This document shows, one piece after another, positions 9,499 to 17,304 of a stretch of DNA of 64,000 bases. Source of the stretch: Leptospira_A soteropolitanensis (GTDB lineage: Bacteria > Spirochaetota > Leptospiria > Leptospirales > Leptospiraceae); NCBI RefSeq assembly GCF_026151335.1, contig NZ_JAMQPP010000008.1; one strand, written 5' to 3'. The notes below the pieces were generated by a model that saw nothing but the letters and a program-made list of their open reading frames with translations, was not told the DNA's origin and ran no database searches. Numbering within the stretch: position 1 is the first letter of the stretch; the number at the start of each line of letters is the position of its first letter. Made by a program: the position numbers and the translations under genes.

Positions 9499-10434
9499 AT
9501 GAGCGATCTTACATTATTTTTAAATTGGAAACACTACATTTTTTCCATCGCCTATCGAATTACGGGAAGTTATGTGGATGCGGAAGATATAGTTCAAGAA
9601 AGTTATCTTAGGTGGCTCTCTGCAGATAAAGAATTGATCCAAAATCATAAATCATACTTAGGAAGTATAGCAGCAAGACTTGCCTTCGATCTTTTAAAAA
9701 AAGCATCCAGGAAAAAGGAAACCTATATAGGACCATATTTGCCTGAGCCAATACCTGAAAAGGTAGAAACAATGGACGATGAAAAAATCAACTTTGCCTT
9801 TCTTGTCATATTGGAAACTCTTAGTCCAACCGAACGAGCAGTTTTCATATTACGAGAGTTATTTGATTTTGAATACGAATCTATATCCACCATTGTTGGG
9901 AAATCTGTAGACAACTGCAGACAAATATTCAGTCGCGCTCGTTCTGCCATCCAATCCAGGAAAAAGAAATTTGATCCCGATCCCAAACTTCATTCTCAAC
10001 TACTCTTCGAATTTAGTTTGGCATGTTACAGCAAAGATACCAAATCACTTACGAATCTACTGCGAGAGGATGTCATTGCATTCTCCGATGGTGGTGGAAA
10101 AGTGCACGCTGCGAGGATTCCCGTGCCCGGAATTCGGAGAGTGATTTCCCTTTTAGTAAAAACTACTCAAAAAGCGACCAAATCCACTGAAATTTTTTTT
10201 GGTTATGCGAACGGATCACAAGCAGTCATTGGATATTCCAAAGATGGACCAAGTGTAGTCCAGATTTTCACTTTCCAAGGGAAGAAAATTGACACAATTT
10301 ATAATTTAGTAAATCCTGATAAGCTAAAAGGCTTCCGAAATAAAGAAAACTTAATAAAATTAGGATATCTACGGAAACCAAGATTGTGGGAATGGTTTTT
10401 ATACCGATGGAATCATTTGATTTCCTTCCACTAA
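9499..10434 (+). CDS. ECF41-family sigma factor with SnoaL-like C-terminal domain
   Basis: RNA polymerase sigma factor of 311 residues. Region 2 is at about residues 5-75 (DAEDIVQESYLRWL) and region 4 at about 95-150 (PTERAVFILRELFDF). A SnoaL-like extension of about 140 residues follows. Three hallmarks of the ECF41 group are present in order: an LPEP linker motif (near residue 80), DGGGK (near 197) and NPDKL (near 271). In characterised members the extension replaces an anti-sigma factor by both inhibiting and promoting activity. A TTG 15 bases upstream would overlap the oxidoreductase stop. I chose the ATG because it starts directly before the conserved domain and removes the overlap. No anti-sigma gene is adjacent. 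Confidence 0.9.
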   Translation: MSDLTLFLNWKHYIFSIAYRITGSYVDAEDIVQESYLRWLSADKELIQNHKSYLGSIAARLAFDLLKKASRKKETYIGPYLPEPIPEKVETMDDEKINFAFLVILETLSPTERAVFILRELFDFEYESISTIVGKSVDNCRQIFSRARSAIQSRKKKFDPDPKLHSQLLFEFSLACYSKDTKSLTNLLREDVIAFSDGGGKVHAARIPVPGIRRVISLLVKTTQKATKSTEIFFGYANGSQAVIGYSKDGPSVVQIFTFQGKKIDTIYNLVNPDKLKGFRNKENLIKLGYLRKPRLWEWFLYRWNHLISFH

Positions 10435-10480
10435 AACAAAAAGATTTTCTTTCTTTTCTTCGTCCTATAACACAAAGGCA

Positions 10481-12904
10481 ATGAAGATATTAAAATCAAT
10501 CTTCCTTTTGATTCTGATTTTCGCAACTCAAACTGGTTGTGGACGAATGAATGTTGTCGATATCCCCGTTGCCAAAAAAGCTGTGTTAGATCTTCGTGGT
10601 TGGAACTTCGAAACGATGGGGAATGTGCCACTCAACGGAGAATGGAGAATTGATTGGGAAAATTGGAATCCCAAAGAAGATTTAGCTAATGTGGACTATA
10701 CGGTTGTCCCTGGTCACTGGACCAATTCTAAATCGGAAAGATACCCTATAGGATACGCAACTCTCAGTCTCACCATCTTGTTATCAGAGAATACAAAAAA
10801 TTTATACCTACAAAACGGTATCACTCGGAATGCTTTTGAAATTCTCATCGAAAACAATTCTATTTACCAATCGGGAACCATTGGAAAAAGTTATTCTTCC
10901 GAAATTCCGAATTTGAATATTCAAACTTTTGCTCTTCCCGATTCCAAAGATCAGCGCATTCATCTTTCTCTGAAAATTTCTTGTTTTCATTACCATGTTT
11001 GTGGTGTCGCCACACCTTATACCTTAGGAAGTCATATAGGGATTAACAAACTATTTCTTGAAACTCTTAGCAGAGACCTTTTCGTGTTTGCATCGCTTTT
11101 GACTTTAGCCTTCTTTCACTTTGTTTTATATCTTTTCTGGAGAGATGAAAAAACTCATATCTACTTTGCGACAGTTTGTTTTTTAGCAGCAGTCCGCTTG
11201 CTAAGCATTGGAGAAACAAGAATCATCTACAACTATCTACCAGCAGGCATTTACGAAACAATAGTTAGAATCAATGGAATTACCTTTGTTCTATTGTATC
11301 TTGCCTTTGTTTTATATGTCAAAGAAATTTACAATTCACCAAAATACAATTTCATCTATAGAATTAACTATGTTATTGCATTTTTATTATTTTTTGCCTT
11401 ACCTTTAGATATTATTCCCTTTTCCAAATTTTTAGCAGCACATCTTGTTCTATCGCTCCTTGGTCTATTGGGGTTATTGTATCCTATCATTCACGGAGTC
11501 ATTTTAAAAAAACCTGGAAGTAAATTCTTCTTATTCTCTGTGATTGCAACAATGGTATTATTTTCCTTAGATATACTTACCGAATTTGCCAAAAGAGGAA
11601 TTCCTTATCTTGCACAATATGGATTTCTCGTTTTTGGTCTTTCACAAGCACTATTCATTGCAGAAAGGATGATTGAAAATTTCCGAAACAAAGAAAGACT
11701 CAAACAGGAAAAAGAGACTGCTGAAGCAAAAGTTAGCTTCAAAACTTCATTTCTTTCTACGATGAGTCATGAAATCAGAACTCCGATGAATGGAATTCTG
11801 GGAATGACACAAATATTACAGCAAACAGAACTGACAGAAGAACAAAAAGAGTATTTAAACCTTATCAAATTCAGCGGAGACAATCTTTTACTTTTAGTAA
11901 ATGATATTTTGGATTTAACCAAACTAGAATCAGGTCAATTTGAGTTACACTTAGAGCCAATATCATTACAAAGACTACTATATGATTGTATCAACATTTT
12001 TAAAACTCAATCTGATAAAAACAAATTAAAAATCGAGTTAGAATTTGTAAACGAACCTCCGACTTTCCTTGTTACAGACCAAAGACGATTCGCGCAAATA
12101 TTAACAAACTTACTGAGCAATGCGGTGAAGTTTACCGAAGAAGGAAGTATTTTTGTAATAGTCGAATCAACACCAATCGATGAAAAAAAAATACGCCTGC
12201 AAATATCAGTAAAAGATACTGGAATTGGTATACCGGAAGAACGTATGGGAAACTTATTCCAACCATTTTCACAAGTACATTCCCATCTCACCGAAAAAAC
12301 TGTAGGTACAGGACTCGGCCTAGCTATTACAAAAAAATTAATCGAAGAAATGGGTGGTTCTATCTCTGCACAAAGTATCTATGGCAGGGGATCAAATTTT
12401 ACTTTCCAATTCGAAGCCGAAGCAAGTTTTGAATCTAGTGAAAATGATCTAATCTCAACTCCAAACGAATTGGTAAAAAAAACCAACTGGGATTCCAAAT
12501 TAGCAGAAAAGTATCCTCTAAAAATTCTCATTGCAGACGATGATCCCATCAATCAAAAGGTTTCGAGTCTCTTTTTAAAAAAACTAGGATATTCCGCCTT
12601 ACAATCAGAAAACGGAGAAAAAACTTTGGATATGATTCGTACGCATTTACCAGATTTAGTTTTTTTAGACATTCAAATGCCTGATATGGACGGGATAACA
12701 GTGACCAGATTTGTCCGTAAATCAAAAACCATTCCAAAACAACCTGTGATCGTTGCTCTTACGGCAAATGTTTTGGAAGAAGAAAAACAAAGATGCCTCT
12801 CTGGCGGTATGGATGATTTTATGACAAAACCTCTTTTGTTACACGACCTAGATTTTATGATCAGAAAATGGGCGAAAAACAATTTAACACCGTCCAATCA
12901 TTAA
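10481..12904 (+). CDS. 7TMR-DISM hybrid sensor histidine kinase
   Basis: Membrane sensor of 807 residues. An export signal with a lipobox-like TQTGC is at about residue 20. An extracytoplasmic 7TMR-DISM sensory domain covers about 45-185 and seven hydrophobic helices about 195-390. The HisKA domain (MSHEIRTPMNG) has its phosphorylatable histidine near residue 430. The HATPase domain (about 535-650) shows NLLSNAVKF, DTGIGIPEE and GTGLGLAITKKL. A C-terminal receiver (about 690-805) carries the acceptor aspartate near residue 730 in FLDIQMPDMDG and the switch lysine in MTKPL. All catalytic motifs are intact. It probably senses a carbohydrate-like or envelope ligand, as proposed for this family. 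The gene follows the sigma factor by 46 bases. The output partner is not adjacent. Confidence 0.93.
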   Translation: MKILKSIFLLILIFATQTGCGRMNVVDIPVAKKAVLDLRGWNFETMGNVPLNGEWRIDWENWNPKEDLANVDYTVVPGHWTNSKSERYPIGYATLSLTILLSENTKNLYLQNGITRNAFEILIENNSIYQSGTIGKSYSSEIPNLNIQTFALPDSKDQRIHLSLKISCFHYHVCGVATPYTLGSHIGINKLFLETLSRDLFVFASLLTLAFFHFVLYLFWRDEKTHIYFATVCFLAAVRLLSIGETRIIYNYLPAGIYETIVRINGITFVLLYLAFVLYVKEIYNSPKYNFIYRINYVIAFLLFFALPLDIIPFSKFLAAHLVLSLLGLLGLLYPIIHGVILKKPGSKFFLFSVIATMVLFSLDILTEFAKRGIPYLAQYGFLVFGLSQALFIAERMIENFRNKERLKQEKETAEAKVSFKTSFLSTMSHEIRTPMNGILGMTQILQQTELTEEQKEYLNLIKFSGDNLLLLVNDILDLTKLESGQFELHLEPISLQRLLYDCINIFKTQSDKNKLKIELEFVNEPPTFLVTDQRRFAQILTNLLSNAVKFTEEGSIFVIVESTPIDEKKIRLQISVKDTGIGIPEERMGNLFQPFSQVHSHLTEKTVGTGLGLAITKKLIEEMGGSISAQSIYGRGSNFTFQFEAEASFESSENDLISTPNELVKKTNWDSKLAEKYPLKILIADDDPINQKVSSLFLKKLGYSALQSENGEKTLDMIRTHLPDLVFLDIQMPDMDGITVTRFVRKSKTIPKQPVIVALTANVLEEEKQRCLSGGMDDFMTKPLLLHDLDFMIRKWAKNNLTPSNH

Positions 12905-12914
12905 GGACAATATT

Positions 12915-13946
12915 TTGGTTACAACTCTTGGTAAACTTCCCTCTGGTGAAATTCTAAAGCGTATCTCACAATCTGAGCACTTTCAATCTGGACGATTCCA
13001 AAACATAGAACGTACAGAAATGTTAGCACCTAACAGTTCCTATTGGAAAATGGCAATTAAATATTGGCAAAAACCGAACTCGATTCGACCTTCTTCGCCT
13101 GTCCCTTCCTCAAAAATCAATTTAAAAGAATTGGATGATAGAAAACCGCAGTACATTTGGTTCGGTCATTCTTCTTACCTTTTAGTAGCCGAGGGGAAAA
13201 AAATTTTAGTCGATCCCGTTTTTTCAGGTTATGCTTCTCCCATTTCTTTTGCTGTCCAAGCATTCGAAGGAACCGATGTTTATTTACCAGAAGATATGCC
13301 AGAATTGGATATTCTCATCATTACTCATGATCACTACGATCACCTCGATTATGAAACAATTTTAAAGATTCATTCAAAAACTAAAAAAATCATCGTTCCT
13401 CTAGGAGTTTCTGCCCATCTGTTATCCTGGGGAGTTCCATTAGAAAAAATCATTGAATTAGATTGGTTTGAGTCTCAAGAGATTGTGTCAGGCCTAAGGA
13501 TAACCGCCACACCAACCAGGCATTTTTCAGGACGAAGTGTACTACGAAACAAAAGTTTATGGTGTTCATATGTTTTAAAGATTGGCGAATACAAAGTATT
13601 TATAGGCGGAGATTCTGGTTATGGATCCATTTTTGAAACCATTGGCAAAAAATATGGACCGTTTGATTTAGCATTTTTAGAATGCGGACAGTATGGAGAT
13701 GATTGGCCTTCCATACATATGCGCCCAGAAGAAACAGCTCTGGCATCATCGCAGATCGGTGCAAAATCCTTTGTTCCTGTTCACTGGGGAAAATTCATTT
13801 TATCACTCCACCCTTGGAATGACCCAATCAAACGAGTCATTGTTGCTTCCCAAATGATGAAACTCAATTTACAAGTTCCTAAAATTGGAGAGAGTTTTTC
13901 CTTCAATGGCTCGGGAAGTGTGGATGGATGGTGGAATTTTCAGTGA
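12915..13946 (+). CDS. MBL-fold metal-dependent hydrolase (UlaG/NAPE-PLD-like)
   Basis: Soluble metallo-beta-lactamase-fold hydrolase of 343 residues. The zinc-binding motif HDHYDHLDY is near residue 137. A QYIWFGHSSYLL segment near 78 and GGDSGYG near 235 carry the other fold signatures, and HWGKF near 296 supplies a later metal ligand. The domain layout resembles the UlaG and NAPE-phospholipase D groups, whose substrates include lactones and N-acyl-phosphatidylethanolamines. Translation starts at TTG, supported by AAGGAC 6 bases upstream. It follows the kinase gene by 10 bases, so the two may be co-transcribed. The 3' end is 43 bases before the likely dehydrogenase start. Substrate is unknown. 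Confidence 0.87.
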   Translation: MVTTLGKLPSGEILKRISQSEHFQSGRFQNIERTEMLAPNSSYWKMAIKYWQKPNSIRPSSPVPSSKINLKELDDRKPQYIWFGHSSYLLVAEGKKILVDPVFSGYASPISFAVQAFEGTDVYLPEDMPELDILIITHDHYDHLDYETILKIHSKTKKIIVPLGVSAHLLSWGVPLEKIIELDWFESQEIVSGLRITATPTRHFSGRSVLRNKSLWCSYVLKIGEYKVFIGGDSGYGSIFETIGKKYGPFDLAFLECGQYGDDWPSIHMRPEETALASSQIGAKSFVPVHWGKFILSLHPWNDPIKRVIVASQMMKLNLQVPKIGESFSFNGSGSVDGWWNFQ

Positions 13947-13989
13947 CAAAAAGACCATTATTAGATCCGATTTGTTTGGATCATCAAAA

Positions 13990-14724
13990 ATGAAAAATGC
14001 ACTTGTTGTTGGAGCCACTTCCGACATTGGAACCCATATAGGAGAATCACTAGCAAAAAGAGGATTTTCACTTTCCTTAACGGGAAGAAACAAACAACAG
14101 TTAGCTGAATTAAAATCAAAATTTCAAATAAAATATCCCATAGCGGTAGAAACTTTTGAATGGGATGTTACTGATTTTTCATTACACCAAAAGTTTTACC
14201 AAGAACTTCCTACGAAACCAGATATTGTTTTTTTTGTTGTTGGATATTACGAAGATCAAACAAAAGCAAGAGAAGACCAGATAGAACTTTTAAAAACAAT
14301 CCAAGTCAACTATTCTGCAGTAGTTTCCTTAATGAATATCATTTCTTTGGATATGGAAAAAAGAAATGAAGGTACAATCGTAGCCATAAGTTCTGTGGCA
14401 GGCGATCGCGGTAGGCAAATGAACTATATCTATGGAAGTGCAAAAGCTGGTCTAACTACTTATCTTTCTGGTCTTAGGTCCCTATTATTTTCAAAAGGAG
14501 TCCAAATCACAACGATCCAACTTGGACCAGTATATACAAAAATGTCAGAAGGGCATAATCTGATTCCTTGGCTCACCTTACAGCCACAAGTGGCCGCAGA
14601 ACTTATCGTAAAAGCTGGGCTTTCTAAAAAAGATTTGGTTTATATAAGGTGGCCTTGGCGTTTCATCATGATGGTAATTCGAATGATACCAGAATGGATC
14701 TTCAAACGCCTCCCACCATTTTAA
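13990..14724 (+). CDS. short-chain dehydrogenase/reductase
   Basis: Rossmann-fold oxidoreductase of 244 residues. The cofactor motif VVGATSDIGTHIG is at about residues 6-18, a Ser-Tyr-Lys catalytic triad lies in ISSVAGDRGRQMNYIYGSAK (about 133-152), and a conserved IQLGPVYTKM substrate-loop segment follows. The frame is open upstream to 13885, but that would overlap the preceding gene. I chose the ATG at 13990 because it directly precedes the glycine-rich motif as in the family. A C-terminal hydrophobic stretch (WRFIMMVIRMIPEWIF) could associate with the membrane. It is convergent with the next lipoprotein gene (17-base gap). Substrate is unknown. Confidence 0.88.
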   Translation: MKNALVVGATSDIGTHIGESLAKRGFSLSLTGRNKQQLAELKSKFQIKYPIAVETFEWDVTDFSLHQKFYQELPTKPDIVFFVVGYYEDQTKAREDQIELLKTIQVNYSAVVSLMNIISLDMEKRNEGTIVAISSVAGDRGRQMNYIYGSAKAGLTTYLSGLRSLLFSKGVQITTIQLGPVYTKMSEGHNLIPWLTLQPQVAAELIVKAGLSKKDLVYIRWPWRFIMMVIRMIPEWIFKRLPPF

Positions 14725-14741
14725 TTCTTGAATGCATTTCG

Positions 14742-15791
14742 TTACGGAAAACTTATATAATTCCAAATGGATTGGAACCCATTGGTCATAGGACAAATAT
14801 GTAAACCAAAAGAACCCATTCCGTTACAAACAGTTGTTACCAAACTTCTACTATTATTAAAAGGGAGCCCAACGTTGGTATTGGTAATCGGTCCTGTCAT
14901 AGAAAATTGATTCAACCAAGCATTTGTTACTTGGTTTGAATTCCCGCTAAAATTAGCAATAGGATCGTTTTCATGAATTAATCCATAATATGAGGATCCC
15001 GGAGTATTCTGAGTCCCTCCCATCCAACTAGGAAGATTAGAATCTTTAATACTATAATCAGATACTCCACTATAAAGAGAGACCCTACCTAAAGTTCTAT
15101 TTTTTCCCTGTAAGGCCGCATGCCCACTACCTTGCGAATGCCCACCCACATATACCAAAGACCAATTCATTTGATTACCAGTAAGAAACTGGTCCCAACC
15201 TTCTCCGGGCCTTGACTGAATTAAATACTGAATCAGACTGAGTAATCTACCTTCAATAGAATTGGTAACATCTACCGAAACGTAAGGAGAAAGATCGACT
15301 CCCGTAAGAACTTCCTTCCTCAAATTTTCAAAACAGCTAGAGTCAGACTTTGCATCCCCTTGGTTACAAACAGTATTAACAGCTTCCCCATTCGGATAAC
15401 TGAGACCCACTACATGATAACCACGAGTTGCCCCATGTTGTAAAAAAGTATTCACCTCACAAGGGCTAGACCCTGTTCCTGGATAAAATACAGAAAGGAT
15501 ATTTTTTTTAGTCACTCCGGACTGAGGAGGAAAAACATAATGGGGCTGATTGTAATTAGAAATTCCCGAAGAAGTTTGTGAAGGCGGAATTTGCAGTCGA
15601 GTCAAAGTCCCCACGGTTCCACTAGAAGGGAAAGCATTTTGTCCAGCGCAGGAACGCGCATACAATCCAAGTGTTAACAAATTTAGAAAATCTTTTTTAT
15701 CGTCAGATTCCTTTTTGCAACCAAGAATAGAAATAAGTAGCGATATGATGACAAAACTTTGAATGTATCTACAGGAAACAAAAGAAAACAA
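14742..15791 (-). CDS. predicted alpha/beta-hydrolase-like lipoprotein
   Basis: Exported protein of 349 residues with a lipoprotein signal: hydrophobic stretch to about residue 23 followed by ILGCKK. The mature part contains VYVGGHSQGSGHAAL near residue 216, a GxSxG-type nucleophile-elbow pattern (GHSQG) of alpha/beta hydrolases. An aspartate (NDPIANF) lies near 273, and a histidine close to the C-terminus (LHICPMTN) could complete a triad. Family resemblance beyond this is weak, so esterase activity is a hypothesis. The protein is rich in glycine, serine and asparagine. It lies downstream of the nitrite-reductase operon in the same orientation, but a 114-base gap suggests its own promoter. 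Confidence 0.75.
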   Translation of the reverse strand: MFSFVSCRYIQSFVIISLLISILGCKKESDDKKDFLNLLTLGLYARSCAGQNAFPSSGTVGTLTRLQIPPSQTSSGISNYNQPHYVFPPQSGVTKKNILSVFYPGTGSSPCEVNTFLQHGATRGYHVVGLSYPNGEAVNTVCNQGDAKSDSSCFENLRKEVLTGVDLSPYVSVDVTNSIEGRLLSLIQYLIQSRPGEGWDQFLTGNQMNWSLVYVGGHSQGSGHAALQGKNRTLGRVSLYSGVSDYSIKDSNLPSWMGGTQNTPGSSYYGLIHENDPIANFSGNSNQVTNAWLNQFSMTGPITNTNVGLPFNNSRSLVTTVCNGMGSFGLHICPMTNGFQSIWNYISFP

Positions 15792-15905
15792 ATAGAACTA
15801 CCTAAAAAAAAGAATTTATGCTAATCAAAAAAGCAAACGAAAGGAAAGCAACTACTAATGGATATAAATTTGGTTTGAGAATGAAAAAGCCACTCTCAAA
15901 CTACT

Positions 15906-16523
15906 TCATTTTAGTTTTTGATACTCAGAAATCAATCCTTCCGAATTAGAGCCAATCCCCTCAATTCGAGAAATAACAACACCTTCTTTTGAAACTAAAC
16001 TATAAACAGCCGAATGGTTAAATTCTCCATTCGATATCTTTTTATAATTGATTCCAAGTACCACTGACAACATTCGAATGTCTTCTTCCTTTCCAGAAAG
16101 TAGAGTCCAATTCTCCTTTAAGTTCATTTTCTTTTTATAGGCATTGAGGACAGCCGGATTATCCTTTTCCGAATCAAAACTAACGAGAACCATACGAGGT
16201 TCTTTGCCCGTTTTCTTTAGTATTTTTTTTGCGAGTTGTTCCATATCAGCCACAAGTCTTGGGCAAATAGATTGGCAAGTAGCATAAAACATACTGATAA
16301 CCAAAGGAGATCCTTTAAAGTGTTTTAAAGTGATCGTTTGATTCGATTCTGTTGTCCACTGGGAACCCAAATCAAACAAACTTCCTTGGGCAGCATCACT
16401 GGCAGCCAAAACGTGATCCTCTGCATGATGGTGGTGGCCACTAGAATTTTGTTCGTCACAGCCAAAATTAAATGCGAAAGTGATGAATAGAATAAGTAGT
16501 TTTACTGTAGATTGAAGTTTCAT
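15906..16523 (-). CDS. SCO1/SenC-family lipoprotein
   Basis: Thioredoxin-fold copper protein of 205 residues. A lipoprotein signal (FNFGC near residue 22) is followed by a histidine cluster (GHHHHAEDH, about 29-37) that may bind metal. The redox/copper motif TCQSICP is near residue 88 (CxxxC), and the conserved copper-ligand histidine is in GEFNHSAVY near 172. SCO proteins deliver copper to the CuA site of cytochrome oxidase or act as thiol reductants. Here the gene is third in the nirK operon and overlaps the SUMF1-like gene by 4 bases. A role in loading copper into NirK is therefore a reasonable inference, not shown. The protein should face the periplasm, tethered by lipid. Confidence 0.9.
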   Translation of the reverse strand: MKLQSTVKLLILFITFAFNFGCDEQNSSGHHHHAEDHVLAASDAAQGSLFDLGSQWTTESNQTITLKHFKGSPLVISMFYATCQSICPRLVADMEQLAKKILKKTGKEPRMVLVSFDSEKDNPAVLNAYKKKMNLKENWTLLSGKEEDIRMLSVVLGINYKKISNGEFNHSAVYSLVSKEGVVISRIEGIGSNSEGLISEYQKLK

Positions 16524-17284
16524 AACGGATTATCCTTAACATATTGATTTGAAGCACATCGAAAACCTAAATACTTTGCAGTATACCAACCTTTTAAGCC
16601 GGCTCTATATCCATAACGCATGTAAGATGCATAATTAGAAAAATCATTCGCCTTTAATGATCCGCCACCACAAAAAAGATTACTTTCTAAATCAGTATCT
16701 TGCCTTGAATCTCCCGTAACAGAAGTATTATTAAAGTCAAATACCCACTCCCAAATCATTCCATGTTGGTCATAAACACCAAATTTATTTTTATACTTAC
16801 CAATAGAAGGAAGAAATTCTGGTTTTTGTTCCCCATACCAATTAAGAATGACAGATTCCATAACCTTTTTGTTTTTCCCAGCTTCCGGAAAACTGGCAGC
16901 ATATTCCCATTCCGATTCCGAAGGTAATCGTTTTCCTTTCCATTGGCAATACGCATTCGCGCTAAACCAAGAAACATAGGTTACAGGAGAATGGGAAGTA
17001 CGATTGTCAGGGACGTTGTCCTTCCAATCACCTAAATAACCACTGTCAGCAAATAACGACGATACTTTTCCTTTTTTCCATTCTGGGTTACCTTCTATAA
17101 ACTCAAAATATTCTTTTTGTGTCACCGGATACTTGTCCAAGTAAAAACTTTTGATTTTAATACTCTCACCTAACCTAGAATTTATTTCCTTTAAAAAAGG
17201 TCTCCAATTTCCAGCAGGGATTTTGACCATTTCTGCAGAAAGGGAAAACGAAAGAAAAAAACTTAAAAAAAGAAAAGGATTCAT
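16520..17284 (-). CDS. SUMF1/FGE-fold protein, possible NirV-like accessory
   Basis: Exported protein of 254 residues with an N-terminal signal peptide (about 1-17) and a full formylglycine-generating-enzyme-type fold. Landmarks are KIPAGNW, YPVTQKEYFEFI, PVTYVSWFSANAYCQWKGKR, LPSESEWEYAA, GVYDQHGMIWEWV and a closing LGFRCAS. The cysteine pair that catalyses sulfatase maturation is missing: the corresponding segment reads SYMRYGYRAG. It is therefore unlikely to make formylglycine. Genes of this fold lie next to nirK in several denitrifiers under the name nirV (from memory). The gene sits between nirK (20-base gap) and the SCO1 gene (4-base overlap), so a role in nitrite-reductase assembly is inferred. 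Confidence 0.85.
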   Translation of the reverse strand: MNPFLFLSFFLSFSLSAEMVKIPAGNWRPFLKEINSRLGESIKIKSFYLDKYPVTQKEYFEFIEGNPEWKKGKVSSLFADSGYLGDWKDNVPDNRTSHSPVTYVSWFSANAYCQWKGKRLPSESEWEYAASFPEAGKNKKVMESVILNWYGEQKPEFLPSIGKYKNKFGVYDQHGMIWEWVFDFNNTSVTGDSRQDTDLESNLFCGGGSLKANDFSNYASYMRYGYRAGLKGWYTAKYLGFRCASNQYVKDNPL

Positions 17285-17304
17285 CTTTTGACTAAATTAA
17301 TTAT

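Noticed and set aside
13963..13984. GATCC/GGATC inverted repeat before the short-chain dehydrogenase
   Set aside because: The short dyad has no T-run and no clear regulator; it is compatible with chance.
13885..13989. 35-codon upstream extension of the short-chain dehydrogenase
   Set aside because: It overlaps the MBL-fold gene end and precedes the normal family start, which is the Met just before the glycine-rich motif.
16520..17284. SUMF1-like protein as a sulfatase-activating enzyme
   Set aside because: The catalytic cysteine pair is absent and no sulfatase gene is nearby.
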